DNA from: Rhizohabitans arisaemae
GTDB lineage: Bacteria > Actinomycetota > Actinomycetes > Streptosporangiales > Streptosporangiaceae
Direction of reading: 5' to 3'
Length of the DNA stretch: 64,000 nucleotides
Assembly: GCF_025996515.1 (NCBI RefSeq)
Contig: NZ_BLRH01000034.1
Coordinates: forward strand, 558,001-622,000
The translations under genes and the position numbers were made by a program. Positions 31,956 through 39,989 of this stretch are shown here, piece by piece; position 1 is the first letter of the stretch; the number at the start of each line of letters is the position of its first letter. The notes below the pieces were generated by a model. It worked only from the letters and a program-made list of their open reading frames with translations. It searched no databases and was not told the DNA's origin.

Positions 31956-32500
31956 GCCTGCCCCCGGAAAAGGGTCCGCGCACCTTGTGCCGGGATCGGC
32001 TCGATAGACGGGAAGCCGGTGGCCGAAACCACGATGTGGCTTGCCAGGGCATGGAACGAAAAAGCAAGGAATCCAGAAGACAACGGAGAGACCCTTGAAA
32101 AGGGGCCCCGATGGGCACAAGCCGCTCAAGCCACCGGCAGAAGCCGATGGGGAAACGTCAGGTCAGACCGGGACCCGGGACATAAGGATGGTCCGGGCGC
32201 TGCCCACGGCAGCGGTCACCACGACGGCCATCAACCCACCTCCCGAATGGCTTCAGCATTCCGCTGAAGGTCTCTGCGTCACGCAACCTTAGCATGCCTT
32301 CGACCGCCTCCAGCCCGGCCGCTCCGGCGACGAGGTAGGCCAGGCCGAGGCCGAGGCCACCACGGCTCCCACCAGGACTGGTGTCCACGGTCGGCGCTTG
32401 GGGCGGTCCGGAGTCGGCGGACCTATCCGACGACGGCGACGCCGGGTTCCGTCCCGAGGACGTCGCCGTGCCACCCCCGGAAAGCACCTGACCAGGTCGG
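31956..32500. other. Intergenic stretch with decayed coding traces
   Basis: No intact gene. Minus-strand frames just behind the pseudokinase stop read RPKRRPWTPVLVGAVVA in one frame and LGLGLAYLVAGAAGLEAVEG in the next, which joined would make a linker plus one membrane span. This suggests that the kinase once ended in a transmembrane segment now cut off by a stop and frameshift. Bases 31956-32250 carry an unusually A-rich run for this genome (32040-32110) and no recognisable element. Confidence 0.35.
32251..32269. terminator. Short hairpin
   Basis: CTTCAGC (32251-32257), a 5-nt loop and GCTGAAG (32263-32269) form a perfect 7-bp stem downstream of the kinase gene; a plausible terminator for the NUDIX-kinase operon. 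Confidence 0.4.
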
Positions 32501-34762
32501 CTACCTGGCCACCACCGCGGCGACCGCCGCAAGCGCCCCGGCTTGGCCGGAGGGGTCGGGGATGCTCCGGGCGATCCGTTCGGCCTCGACCGGGTCGTGG
32601 TCGGCGACCGCTTCGGCGATCGACCGCAACGCCCAGCCCTGACGGCCGTGGGGGTCGGCCATGGTGCGGACGATGTGCTCGGCTTGGCGGAACAGGGTGT
32701 GGCCCAGCCCCCGGTCCTGTCCGGCCACCACCGCGCCGATCTTCCACAGCGCGCGGGCCCGATCCAAGGGGATTTCGATGCCGTGGGCGACGTCCGCCGC
32801 CTCGGACAGGAACGCGTCGGCCCGATCCCGATCGTGTCCCGCCACGACCGCGCCGATCTCCCGCAACGCCCTGGCCCGGAACAACGGGTCGCCGACGGTA
32901 CGGGCGATGCGCCCGGCCTCCGCCACGTCGTACCCGGCCACCGTGACGGCGACCCTCCGTAGCGCCTCGGCCAGGTGCGGTGGTTCGTTGATGGTCCGGG
33001 CGATGCGCTCGGCCTCAGCCGGATCGTACACCGCCACCACCGCGGCGACACGGCAGACCTGTGCGGTGAAGCCCCAGGTACGGGCGATCCGGGCGGACTC
33101 CGCCGGGTCGTGCCCGGCCATGACACCGGTGATCGACTCCAAGGCCCTGGGCTGGGCCTGCGCGACGCGTACGGCTTTGGCGAGCACCTTGAGGGCGCGG
33201 TCTCGGTCACGTCCGGCCACCACCGCGCCGATCATCCCCAACGCCCAGGCCCGGATGGCGGTGTCGGTGATGGTACGGGCGATGCGCTCGGCCTCCACCG
33301 GGTTCTCCCCCGCCGTCATCACTGCGGCCCGCCACAACGCCCAGCGCCGTCGCTCGGGGTCGGCGACGCCTCTGGCGATGCGCTCGGCCTCGGCCTGGTC
33401 GTACACCACGGCGGCGATCTCTTGCATCGCCTCGGACCGGCGGGCGGGGTCGCCGACGGTCCCGGCGACGAGTTCGGCTTCGGCGAGCAGCGTGTGCGCC
33501 CGCTTCCGGTCGTACCTGGCCACCGCCGCGCCGATCGCCGCCAAGGCCGAAGCCCGGAACGCCGGATCGGTGATGGCACGGGCGATGCGTTCGGCCTCCT
33601 TCGGGTCGTACCCTGCGACCACTCCGGCCATCCGCCCCAGCGCCCAGACCTGGGTGGGGGGATCGGTGATGGTACGGGCGATGCGTTCGGCCTCTTTCGG
33701 GTCGTGTCCCGCGACCACTTCGGCGATCCTCCGCAACACGTCGGCCTGAGCGGAGTGGGAGGTGACGGTACGGGCGTCCCGTTCGGCTTCGGCGAGGAGG
33801 CCGTGTGCCCGCTTCCAGTCGTATCCGGCCGCCTCCGCGCCGATCTCCCGCAGCGCCGAAGCCCGGAACGCCGGATCGGTGATGGTACGGGCGATGCGCT
33901 CGGCCTCCGGCAGGCGACGGGAAAGGGAACCGGCGGCTCGCAGCGCCGCGGCGGTTTGGGCGGCGCCGGCGGGGCGTTCGAGGGGCTCGGAGGCGAGGAG
34001 CGCCGCGACGATGCGATCGACGTCGGCGCCGGCGCCGGGTCGCAGTCTGCTGGGTGGGCCGGGGTTTCCGCCGGCCATGCTGTGGGCCGGAACCCGTCCG
34101 TCGTCCGCAGGGAAGACGGTCAGGCCGGTGATCAGGTGGTGGAGCGTGGCACCGACGGCGTACAGGTCGGCGCGGTAGTCGAACCGCCACCCCTTGAGCT
34201 GTTCCGGCGCCAGGTAGGCAGGGGTGCCCGGCTGGAAGCCGGTCCGGGTCAGGCCCGCGGTGCCGAAGTCGCACACCTTGATCGTGCCGTCCGCCAGCAG
34301 CATCAGGTTGGCGGGGGTGACGTTGCCGTGGACCACACCCGCACCGTGTGCGGCCGCCAAGGCGTCGCAGGCCTGCGCCATGTAGTCCAGCACATCCTTC
34401 ACCGGGAGCCCGCCGGGCCGTTCGTCCAGAAGCGTCTTCAGGTCGCGGCCGTCGAGGTACTCCTGAACCAGGAAGAGACGGACCGGTGCCGAACCGTCCC
34501 CGCGAGCCTCCCGATGTTCCCCCAGGTCGTACACGGCGGCGATGTTGCGGTGGTTCAGCCGGGCGGCGGCCTCCCCCTCGCTGCGGAAGCGCTCCGCCAC
34601 CCCCTCGTCCAAGGTGGCACCGGCTCGGAGCAGCTTGACCGCCACCCGCCGCCGCAGGTCCCGGTCGAAGCCGAGCCAGGTCTCACCTGTCCCGCCACGA
34701 CCCGCGAGCGCGTCCAACCGATACCGGCCCGCCAGCATGACCCCAGCCTTGACGGTCGTCAC
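32501..34762 (-). CDS. PknB-type kinase domain with degenerate catalytic loop plus 14 helical repeats
   Basis: A 753-residue cytoplasmic protein. Residues 13-275 are a Hanks-type kinase fold: glycine loop GRGGTGETWL, VAVK with Lys43, and DFG at 165-167. The catalytic loop reads VVHGNVTPANLM (residues 143-154) where active kinases have HRDxKPxN: the catalytic Asp is Asn147 and the Lys is Thr149, so it is a likely pseudokinase. From about residue 285 to the end run about 14 repeats of 31-37 residues with the pattern EAERIARTITDP...AL..IGAVVAGYD, a TPR/HEAT-like helical array. It starts with GTG overlapping the 69-residue gene upstream by 4 bp; an ATG at 34738 is an alternative. Confidence 0.85.
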   Translation of the reverse strand: MTTVKAGVMLAGRYRLDALAGRGGTGETWLGFDRDLRRRVAVKLLRAGATLDEGVAERFRSEGEAAARLNHRNIAAVYDLGEHREARGDGSAPVRLFLVQEYLDGRDLKTLLDERPGGLPVKDVLDYMAQACDALAAAHGAGVVHGNVTPANLMLLADGTIKVCDFGTAGLTRTGFQPGTPAYLAPEQLKGWRFDYRADLYAVGATLHHLITGLTVFPADDGRVPAHSMAGGNPGPPSRLRPGAGADVDRIVAALLASEPLERPAGAAQTAAALRAAGSLSRRLPEAERIARTITDPAFRASALREIGAEAAGYDWKRAHGLLAEAERDARTVTSHSAQADVLRRIAEVVAGHDPKEAERIARTITDPPTQVWALGRMAGVVAGYDPKEAERIARAITDPAFRASALAAIGAAVARYDRKRAHTLLAEAELVAGTVGDPARRSEAMQEIAAVVYDQAEAERIARGVADPERRRWALWRAAVMTAGENPVEAERIARTITDTAIRAWALGMIGAVVAGRDRDRALKVLAKAVRVAQAQPRALESITGVMAGHDPAESARIARTWGFTAQVCRVAAVVAVYDPAEAERIARTINEPPHLAEALRRVAVTVAGYDVAEAGRIARTVGDPLFRARALREIGAVVAGHDRDRADAFLSEAADVAHGIEIPLDRARALWKIGAVVAGQDRGLGHTLFRQAEHIVRTMADPHGRQGWALRSIAEAVADHDPVEAERIARSIPDPSGQAGALAAVAAVVAR

Positions 34763-34968
34763 GCCAGCCCGGTCTCATCAGACGGTCCGGGCACGGAAAG
34801 GACGAGCGAGCGGTCGGCGAGCGGAGCGGCCAGGGGCGGGAGTGCCGCACCCGCACACTGGTCTCCCGGCTCGCCACAGCCGCATCCTGCCGTCCCGTCA
34901 TTGCTTCCGGCGGCCAGAACACCGAACGCCACCGAGATGACGGGATCGGTGTTCCCGGGAAGGGTCAC
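34759..34968 (-). CDS. Small coupled protein between NUDIX and pseudokinase
   Basis: A 69-residue frame that begins with a GTG overlapping the NUDIX stop (GTGA) and ends with a TGA overlapping the pseudokinase GTG (GTGA). Four-base overlaps on both sides are strong evidence that it is translated as the middle gene of a three-gene operon. The sequence (PGNTDPVISVAFGVLAAGSN, CGCGEPGDQC) has three cysteines in a short Gly-rich stretch. No family recognised. A mere linker sequence between two genes cannot be fully excluded. Confidence 0.5.
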   Translation of the reverse strand: MTLPGNTDPVISVAFGVLAAGSNDGTAGCGCGEPGDQCAGAALPPLAAPLADRSLVLSVPGPSDETGLA

Positions 34969-35480
34969 GTCCAGATCTCCAGCGGCTCGTCGATCCTCTC
35001 ACCAGCGAGAAAGCGGGTCAGCAGGCGGGGAAGTTCGCGGGGATAGAACCGGTCGGTGCCGGCGACCACCTCGGCGATCGGCCACCAGCGAAAGTCGAAG
35101 TAGTCCTCTTTCTCGTAGTCCAGCCGGTCGCGGTCGTCGATGTCGGGTCCCGATCCGGCCAGCCGGATCTCGACGACGAGCTCGTGTTGGAGATGGCGGA
35201 CGTCGCGGTGGCGGAATGAGCCGTCGCGGGTCCAGGTCGGCGCCCCGATCTGTTCGTCGTCGACCGTGATGCCTGTCTCCTCGCGTAGTTCGCGCAGGGC
35301 GGCTTGACGGTAGTTCTCGCCGGGGTCGATGCCGCCCCCAGGCAGTTCCCACCACTGGCCGAGTTCCGGAGCGGTGATCTCGCGGGTGTGGAACAGCAGG
35401 ATCCGGTCGAGAGCGTCTCGCACGACCAGCCGCACGACGTCGCGCTCCACGATCGGCAGATCCCGCGGCAGTCGGGCCAT
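34965..35480 (-). CDS. NUDIX hydrolase
   Basis: A 171-residue pyrophosphohydrolase. The NUDIX box GGGIDPGENYRQAALRELRE followed by ETGI supplies the metal-binding glutamates. ERDVVRLVVRDALDRILLFH precedes it as the first sheet. The family cleaves nucleoside diphosphates linked to other moieties; this subtype is general in actinomycetes. It is the first gene of a coupled operon with the 69-residue protein and the repeat-bearing pseudokinase, which hints at a nucleotide-linked signalling role (inference). Confidence 0.88.
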   Translation of the reverse strand: MARLPRDLPIVERDVVRLVVRDALDRILLFHTREITAPELGQWWELPGGGIDPGENYRQAALRELREETGITVDDEQIGAPTWTRDGSFRHRDVRHLQHELVVEIRLAGSGPDIDDRDRLDYEKEDYFDFRWWPIAEVVAGTDRFYPRELPRLLTRFLAGERIDEPLEIWT

Positions 35481-35556
35481 CGGGTATCGCCCCCTCCGTA
35501 TGCGCTCGGCGTGCCTGTGAGCATGGAGACGGTCGCCGCATCATCATCGACGGCTT

Positions 35557-35715
35557 GTGGAGACAATCGAATACCGTACGGCGGCCGCTGGGCACAGCGT
35601 AGCCATCGGCGAGGCGATCCCCCTCACGCGCCAGGCCCTCGCCGAACCCGCCTCCGTCCGGTTCGAGCACAAACCCGAACTCGCCCTCGACGGCATCGCC
35701 TCCCGCCGCCCATAA
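35557..35715 (+). CDS. Possible 52-residue protein or C-terminal remnant
   Basis: A GTG-initiated frame reading VETIEYRTAAAGHSVAIGEA, IPLTRQALAEPASVRFEHKP and a short tail to TAA. Composition is protein-like and differs from the shadow frames around it, but no ribosome site or family is visible. It may be the end of a lost gene. The rest of 35481-35826 holds only the repeat at 35729-35764. Confidence 0.25.
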   Translation: METIEYRTAAAGHSVAIGEAIPLTRQALAEPASVRFEHKPELALDGIASRRP

Positions 35716-35728
35716 GACCTGTGGCACT

Positions 35729-35764
35729 GTACGGCCGGCTGATCGGCCTGGCGCAGCCCGTACC
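35729..35764. repeat. Dispersed palindromic element, copy at 35.7 kb
   Basis: GTACGG at 35729-35734 and CCGTAC at 35758-35763 are inverted ends of a short intergenic element whose right part is GGCGCAGCCCGTACC (35750-35764), identical to 25907-25921 and, inverted, to 14909-14923. Function is unknown. Confidence 0.45.
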
Positions 35765-35826
35765 CCTGCTTCGATCGCTACGCCGTTCCGCCGACGTGTG
35801 GTGTCCCATGGCTGCCTCGGGCCGGA

Positions 35827-36543
35827 TCAGGAGTCCGGGTTGGTGGCTTTCGCCTGGGTGGCGCGCAGCTCGACGGCGTCCAGAAGCAAGCCCAAGGTGA
35901 TCTCGAACTGGTCTTCCTCGTCGACCTGGGCCAGGTGGGGTGCCACTTCGGCCAGATGGGGGTAGAGGGAGGGCGAGGCGAGCAGATACTCGCGCTGCCA
36001 GGCCTCGCGGTCGCCCCGCCGTTCTTCCTCGCCGACCGTGGCCAGTGTCGCTTCGAAGGACGAATACGCCAGGCCCACGTCGACCAGTGCACGGTAGTAG
36101 GAGGCGGCTTCCCGTCCGCGTAGACCGGCCTGGAACAAGGCCTCGACGATCCAGTTCGCTCCCCGGAACTCCGCCTCACGCCGGGAGGTCCGGGTGGCCA
36201 CGAGCGCGGCGACCTTGGGGTGGGCCAGGCAGGCCCGGCGTAGCCTGCGCGCGAGGTCGGCGATGGTGTCGCGCCAGTGCGCGGCCGGGGTGAATCCCCG
36301 GTGCGACTCCTCCAGGAGCCGGTTGGTCAGCGCGAGCAGCAGGTCGTCTTTGTTGCCGAAGTGGCGAAGCACGGCGGTGTGGTCGACCTGGAGTTCGGCG
36401 CCGAGGCGCCTGAAGGTCAAGGCGTCGGCGCCTTCGGTCTCCACGATCCGCAGCGCGGTCTCCACCATCAGTTCCGGCGTCAGGAAGTTCAGCGATCGGC
36501 GTTTGCGTCCGCCCGACGCGGTGCGGGTGGTGTCTGTGGTCAC
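35827..36543 (-). CDS. TetR/AcrR-family repressor
   Basis: A 238-residue regulator. The HTH is in residues 25-70 (MVETALRIVETEGADALTFR, LGAELQVDHTAVLRHFGNKD). The C-terminal domain resembles the TetR_C tetracycline-repressor-like type (WRDTIADLARRLRRACLAHP). A basic SGGRKRR segment precedes the HTH. It is divergent from the flavin monooxygenase; three copies of CACCATTGGTG fill the space between them, and related sites stand before the amidase and MFS genes, so it probably represses all five. Confidence 0.88.
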   Translation of the reverse strand: MTTDTTRTASGGRKRRSLNFLTPELMVETALRIVETEGADALTFRRLGAELQVDHTAVLRHFGNKDDLLLALTNRLLEESHRGFTPAAHWRDTIADLARRLRRACLAHPKVAALVATRTSRREAEFRGANWIVEALFQAGLRGREAASYYRALVDVGLAYSSFEATLATVGEEERRGDREAWQREYLLASPSLYPHLAEVAPHLAQVDEEDQFEITLGLLLDAVELRATQAKATNPDS

Positions 36544-36578
36544 GGACTCATCGTAGCCGCCTCAACAGCCAGCGTTGA

Positions 36579-36630
36579 CACCATTGGTGCTTGGTCTGGC
36601 ATCTTTGCACCATTGGTGACACCATTGGTG
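36579..36630. promoter_or_regulatory. Three CACCATTGGTG operators
   Basis: The 11-bp palindrome CACC-ATT-GGTG occurs exactly three times: 36579-36589, 36608-36618 and 36620-36630. The last two start 12 bp apart (just over one helical turn). They lie between the divergent TetR and flavin monooxygenase genes. A variant, CACC-GCT-GGTG, is found at 39949-39959. Confidence 0.8.
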
Positions 36631-36655
36631 CGAAATACAGAGAGGCCACACCGTC

Positions 36656-38038
36656 ATGCCGAAGGAAACACCGAAGGACACGCCGACATCGTCGCCACCG
36701 GACGCACGTCCGAAGGCCGCGCGGAGGGCATCCGCCGAACGGTCGGTCGCCGTGATCGGGGCCGGTCCCTCCGGGCTCGCCGTCGTCAAGGCCCTCCGTG
36801 ACCGGGACATCCCGGTGACCTGCTTCGAACGTGGCAGCCGGATCGGCGGACTGTGGGTGTTCGAAGGGGTGAACGGCACCTCGCCCGCCTACAGCACCCT
36901 GCACCTCAACTCCAGCCGCACCCGCACCGAGTTCGCCGACCACCCGATGCCCGGCGACTGGCCCCACTATCCCCACCACACGCAGATCGCCTCCTACCTG
37001 AACGACTACGCCGAGCGCTTCGACCTGCTCGGCGCCGTCCGGCTCGACAGCGACGTCGAGGCCGTCACCCGGGAGGACGACGGCACCTGGACCGTCACCG
37101 GTACGGGCCCCGGCGGGCGCTTCCGGCACTCGTTCACCGCGGTGGTCGCGGCCAGCGGCCACAACTGGGAAGCCCGGTGGCCCACGCCGTACCCCGGCAC
37201 CTTCGGCGGGGACCAGATGCACAGCCACGACTATCGTTCGCCCCGGCAACTCGCCGGAAAACGGGTGCTCGTGGTCGGTGGGGGAAACTCGGCCATGGAC
37301 ATCGCGGTGGACTCCTCCCACCACGCGGTCCACACCACGCTCTCGATCCGCGAGGGCGTGTGGGTGATCCCCAAACATCTCCTCGGCCGACCGAGCGACA
37401 CCCTGGGCGCACTCACCCGGCGCCTCCCGTGGCAGGCCCGGCAGGTACTGCTGGAACGGGTGCTGCGCACCATCGTGGGACCGCCGCAGCACTACGGCCT
37501 GCCCGCGCCCCGGCACGGGCTGCTCGCCGCGCACCCGACGTTGTCGGACTCCCTGCTCGCCCGCATCACCCACGGCGAGATCACCCCGGCGCCGGGTATC
37601 CGGGCGCTCGACGGGGACGCGGTGGTCTTCGACGACGGCGCCCGCCGTGAGATCGACCTCATCGTCTGGTGCACCGGCTACGAGGTCACGATCCCCTACC
37701 TGCGACCCGAGCAGATTCCCGGCAGCCCCGAGGCGATGACCCTGTATCTGAAGATCTTCCCGCCGGATGCCGAGGGCCTCTACTTCGCGGGCTACACCCA
37801 GTCCACCGGATCGGCGTTCCCGGTCGGCGAGGCCCAGGCCAGACTGATCGCCGCCCACGTCGCCGGGGCCTACCGCCTGCCGCCGCGCCAGGTCCGGCTC
37901 GCCCGGTACCGCCGGGACGTACGGGCGGCGCGGGAGCGCTGGGGCGACAAGCGTCCGGCGATGCGGATCGACGGGGACGAGTACATCGGACTGCTGCGCC
38001 GGGAACTCTCCGGCTCCGGAGTCCGGGGCTCCCGGTGA
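36656..38038 (+). CDS. Flavin-containing monooxygenase (FMO/BVMO type)
   Basis: A 460-residue class B flavoprotein monooxygenase. FAD-binding GAGPSG follows a 30-residue disordered N-terminus. The FMO signature FxGxxxHxxxY is present as FGGDQMHSHDY. The NADPH Rossmann motif is VLVVGGGNSAMD, and the ATG-like C-terminal motif is IVWCTGYEV. It inserts oxygen at N, S or carbonyl positions using NADPH. Expression is controlled by the three operators upstream. With the SnoaL-like protein, transporter and amidase it forms a small catabolic or detoxifying regulon. Confidence 0.9.
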   Translation: MPKETPKDTPTSSPPDARPKAARRASAERSVAVIGAGPSGLAVVKALRDRDIPVTCFERGSRIGGLWVFEGVNGTSPAYSTLHLNSSRTRTEFADHPMPGDWPHYPHHTQIASYLNDYAERFDLLGAVRLDSDVEAVTREDDGTWTVTGTGPGGRFRHSFTAVVAASGHNWEARWPTPYPGTFGGDQMHSHDYRSPRQLAGKRVLVVGGGNSAMDIAVDSSHHAVHTTLSIREGVWVIPKHLLGRPSDTLGALTRRLPWQARQVLLERVLRTIVGPPQHYGLPAPRHGLLAAHPTLSDSLLARITHGEITPAPGIRALDGDAVVFDDGARREIDLIVWCTGYEVTIPYLRPEQIPGSPEAMTLYLKIFPPDAEGLYFAGYTQSTGSAFPVGEAQARLIAAHVAGAYRLPPRQVRLARYRRDVRAARERWGDKRPAMRIDGDEYIGLLRRELSGSGVRGSR

Positions 38039-38042
38039 CACC

Positions 38043-38076
38043 GCCTCGGGGCGGACCGCGCGGTCCGCCCCGAGGC
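38043..38076. terminator. 34-bp perfect palindrome, bidirectional terminator
   Basis: Arms GCCTCGGGGCGGACCGC (38043-38059) and its exact reverse complement (38060-38076) adjoin with no spacer. It sits 4 bp after the monooxygenase stop and 4 bp before the convergent SnoaL-like gene's stop, so it can end both transcripts. Confidence 0.75.
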
Positions 38077-38080
38077 ACTC

Positions 38081-38530
38081 TCAGGTGATGTCGGCGATCC
38101 GCTTGGTGTCGGAGTAGAGGGGCAGCATCCGGGTGATTCTGCCGTCCCGCACCCGGTAGACGTCACACACGGTGAGATCGAACCGTTCACCGGTGCGCAC
38201 CGCCGTACCCGCGAACCGGGCCAGGCCCAGCACCAGCACTCCGTCCGGGTGCGGTGTGGCGGAATCCTCGACCATCTCCTGCATGGGCGTGATCACCTCC
38301 ACGTGTGTGTCGGCGACCAGCGGGGCGATGGCCTCGGTGACCGCGCGCAGCGCGCCGGCGCCGGTGTAGGTGCCGCCGTACGGCAGGCCGTCGGCCTCGA
38401 CGATCTCCAGGTCGTCGGCCAGATACGGCGCGACCAGGCTCCAGTCGGCGACGCCGGTGGCAAGGTATCCGGCTTTGAGCTTCTCGAAGGTCTCCAGGTA
38501 CTCGACGACGAGTTCGACGGGGGTGGTCAT
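38081..38530 (-). CDS. SnoaL/NTF2-like protein
   Basis: A 149-residue alpha+beta-barrel protein: YLETFEKLKAGYLATGVADW, LVAPYLADDLEIVEADGLPY, and a C-terminal VCDVYRVRDGRITRMLPLYS strand, as in ester-cyclase/ketosteroid-isomerase-like folds. The start at 38530 precedes the fold directly; a longer frame reads through low-complexity sequence. It lies behind the MFS gene on the same strand and belongs to the CACC-N3-GGTG regulon by position. Confidence 0.82.
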   Translation of the reverse strand: MTTPVELVVEYLETFEKLKAGYLATGVADWSLVAPYLADDLEIVEADGLPYGGTYTGAGALRAVTEAIAPLVADTHVEVITPMQEMVEDSATPHPDGVLVLGLARFAGTAVRTGERFDLTVCDVYRVRDGRITRMLPLYSDTKRIADIT

Positions 38531-38613
38531 GGCGTTGGGTCCTTCCGATCGAGGTCTGCTGAACACGAGAGGGTCGGGGGAAGGCGGAGCCCTGGCCGTA
38601 TCCGGGCGGAGCC

Positions 38614-39858
38614 TCACCGGGCGGCCCGCACGCGGCGCACCAGCAGCGCGCCGACGATCCCGGCGAGCGCGCCGGCGAGGAACAGCAGCGGATAGCCGCC
38701 GAAGGCGATCAGCATCGGGGCGAACACCGGGGCGACGGACTGCGGAAGCACCGCGGCGACGTTGGCGACGCCGAGGTCCTTGCCGACGTCGTCGCTGCTG
38801 GGCAGGACCTGCACGATGAGGGCGAGGTCCACCGCGTAGAAGCATCCGCTGCCCAGCCCGCACAGGCCCTGGCCGAGCAGGCTCCATTCAGGCGTCGGCG
38901 CGAGCACGATCACCAGCAGTCCGAGCGAGGCGAGCACCGCCGAGCCGAACACGAACACCTTGCGGCGTCCGAGCCGGTCCGACCAGACGCCGCACACCAG
39001 GGCCGCGGCCATCGCGGCCAGGCTGAACACGAGGTTCGCCAGAAACACGTGCCAGGGCACCTCGGCTTCGGCCACCCCGAAGTGGTCGGTGAACAGATAG
39101 GGCAGGTAGGTCAGAGTGATCGCCTGGGAGAGGCAGAACAGGAAGCGGGTGCACACGGCCCAGCCCATGTCCGGGTGGCGCCGGCGGTCGAACCAGAGCA
39201 GTCCGGTCGTCCGCCGTCGGGGTTTCGGGCCGGCGGACGGCAGGGTCCGGTCGCGCAGCAGGACAACCAGGACGAGCACCGAGACCAGTCCGAGCAGCGC
39301 GGGGACCATGAACTGGAGCGCGATCCCGGCGAACACCACCGGCAGGAACGTGCCCACGATGTAGGACGCGTTCTGGGTGAGGCTGAACACCCCGGCCAGG
39401 GCGCCGCGCCGTTCGGGCGGCACCTGGTCGGGCAGGGTCGCGGCGAGTGCGGCCAGCACGACGTTGTACCCGACCTGGGCCACGCACCAGGCGCCGAGCA
39501 GCCGCGGGATGGAGTCCGACAGGACGACCAGGTAGGTTCCGGCGGTGCCGGTCAGCATGCCGCCGAGCAGCCAGGGGCGGCGCATGCCGTACCGGCTTCC
39601 GGTTCGGTCTGAAAGCCGTCCGGCAACCGGCGAGACCAGGATGCCGATGAACGCGGCGACCCCGAGGACCAGGCTGAGGCTCGCGGCCTTGCCGTCCGGA
39701 TCGACCTGCTGGACTTTGAGCGCCATGGTGATGTTCAGCGGGGTCAGCAAGGCCACGAAAAGGCCGAAGCTCGCCATGGAGGCGCCGGCGACATAGCGGC
39801 GCGAGAGCCGATCCGGGCCGGGGTGGGCGGCCTCGGCGGCTGAGGTGACAACAGACAT
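38614..39858 (-). CDS. MFS transporter, 12 spans
   Basis: A 414-residue major facilitator protein: the inter-span loop GRLSDRTGSRYGMRRPWLLG (motif A) between spans 2 and 3, repeated in the second half as GVWSDRLGRRKVFVFG. It resembles the glycoside/polyol-type MFS group by its SRYGMRRPW loop. The ATG at 39858 follows GGGAG at 6 nt. It is divergent from the amidase gene, with operator-like sites between, and probably imports the amidase or monooxygenase substrate or exports a product. Confidence 0.88.
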   Translation of the reverse strand: MSVVTSAAEAAHPGPDRLSRRYVAGASMASFGLFVALLTPLNITMALKVQQVDPDGKAASLSLVLGVAAFIGILVSPVAGRLSDRTGSRYGMRRPWLLGGMLTGTAGTYLVVLSDSIPRLLGAWCVAQVGYNVVLAALAATLPDQVPPERRGALAGVFSLTQNASYIVGTFLPVVFAGIALQFMVPALLGLVSVLVLVVLLRDRTLPSAGPKPRRRTTGLLWFDRRRHPDMGWAVCTRFLFCLSQAITLTYLPYLFTDHFGVAEAEVPWHVFLANLVFSLAAMAAALVCGVWSDRLGRRKVFVFGSAVLASLGLLVIVLAPTPEWSLLGQGLCGLGSGCFYAVDLALIVQVLPSSDDVGKDLGVANVAAVLPQSVAPVFAPMLIAFGGYPLLFLAGALAGIVGALLVRRVRAAR

Positions 39859-39910
39859 CTGAGGCTCCCGGTACGCGAAAGTACGGCCGTTTCCCGGCCA
39901 AAGAGTTAAC

Positions 39911-39971
39911 AACATTGGTGTCAACTGTGGTGCTAGGATGACCTGCGACACCGCTGGTGTCAACGGTGGTG
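39911..39971. promoter_or_regulatory. Operator cluster between MFS and amidase genes
   Basis: A palindrome GACACC-GCT-GGTGTC lies at 39947-39961, with the CACC-N3-GGTG core at 39949-39959. Single half-sites (GGTG) follow ATT, TGT/GTG and ACG/GTG contexts at 39917, 39928 and 39966. They match the TetR operators at 36.6 kb and tie the transporter and amidase to that regulon. Confidence 0.65.
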
Positions 39972-39989
39972 CTTAGTGATGGGAGTCCA

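Noticed and set aside
32501-34762. The repeat array as a tandem DNA repeat or assembly artefact
   Set aside because: The repeats differ widely in DNA and in some residues and keep one frame; they are protein-level helical repeats.
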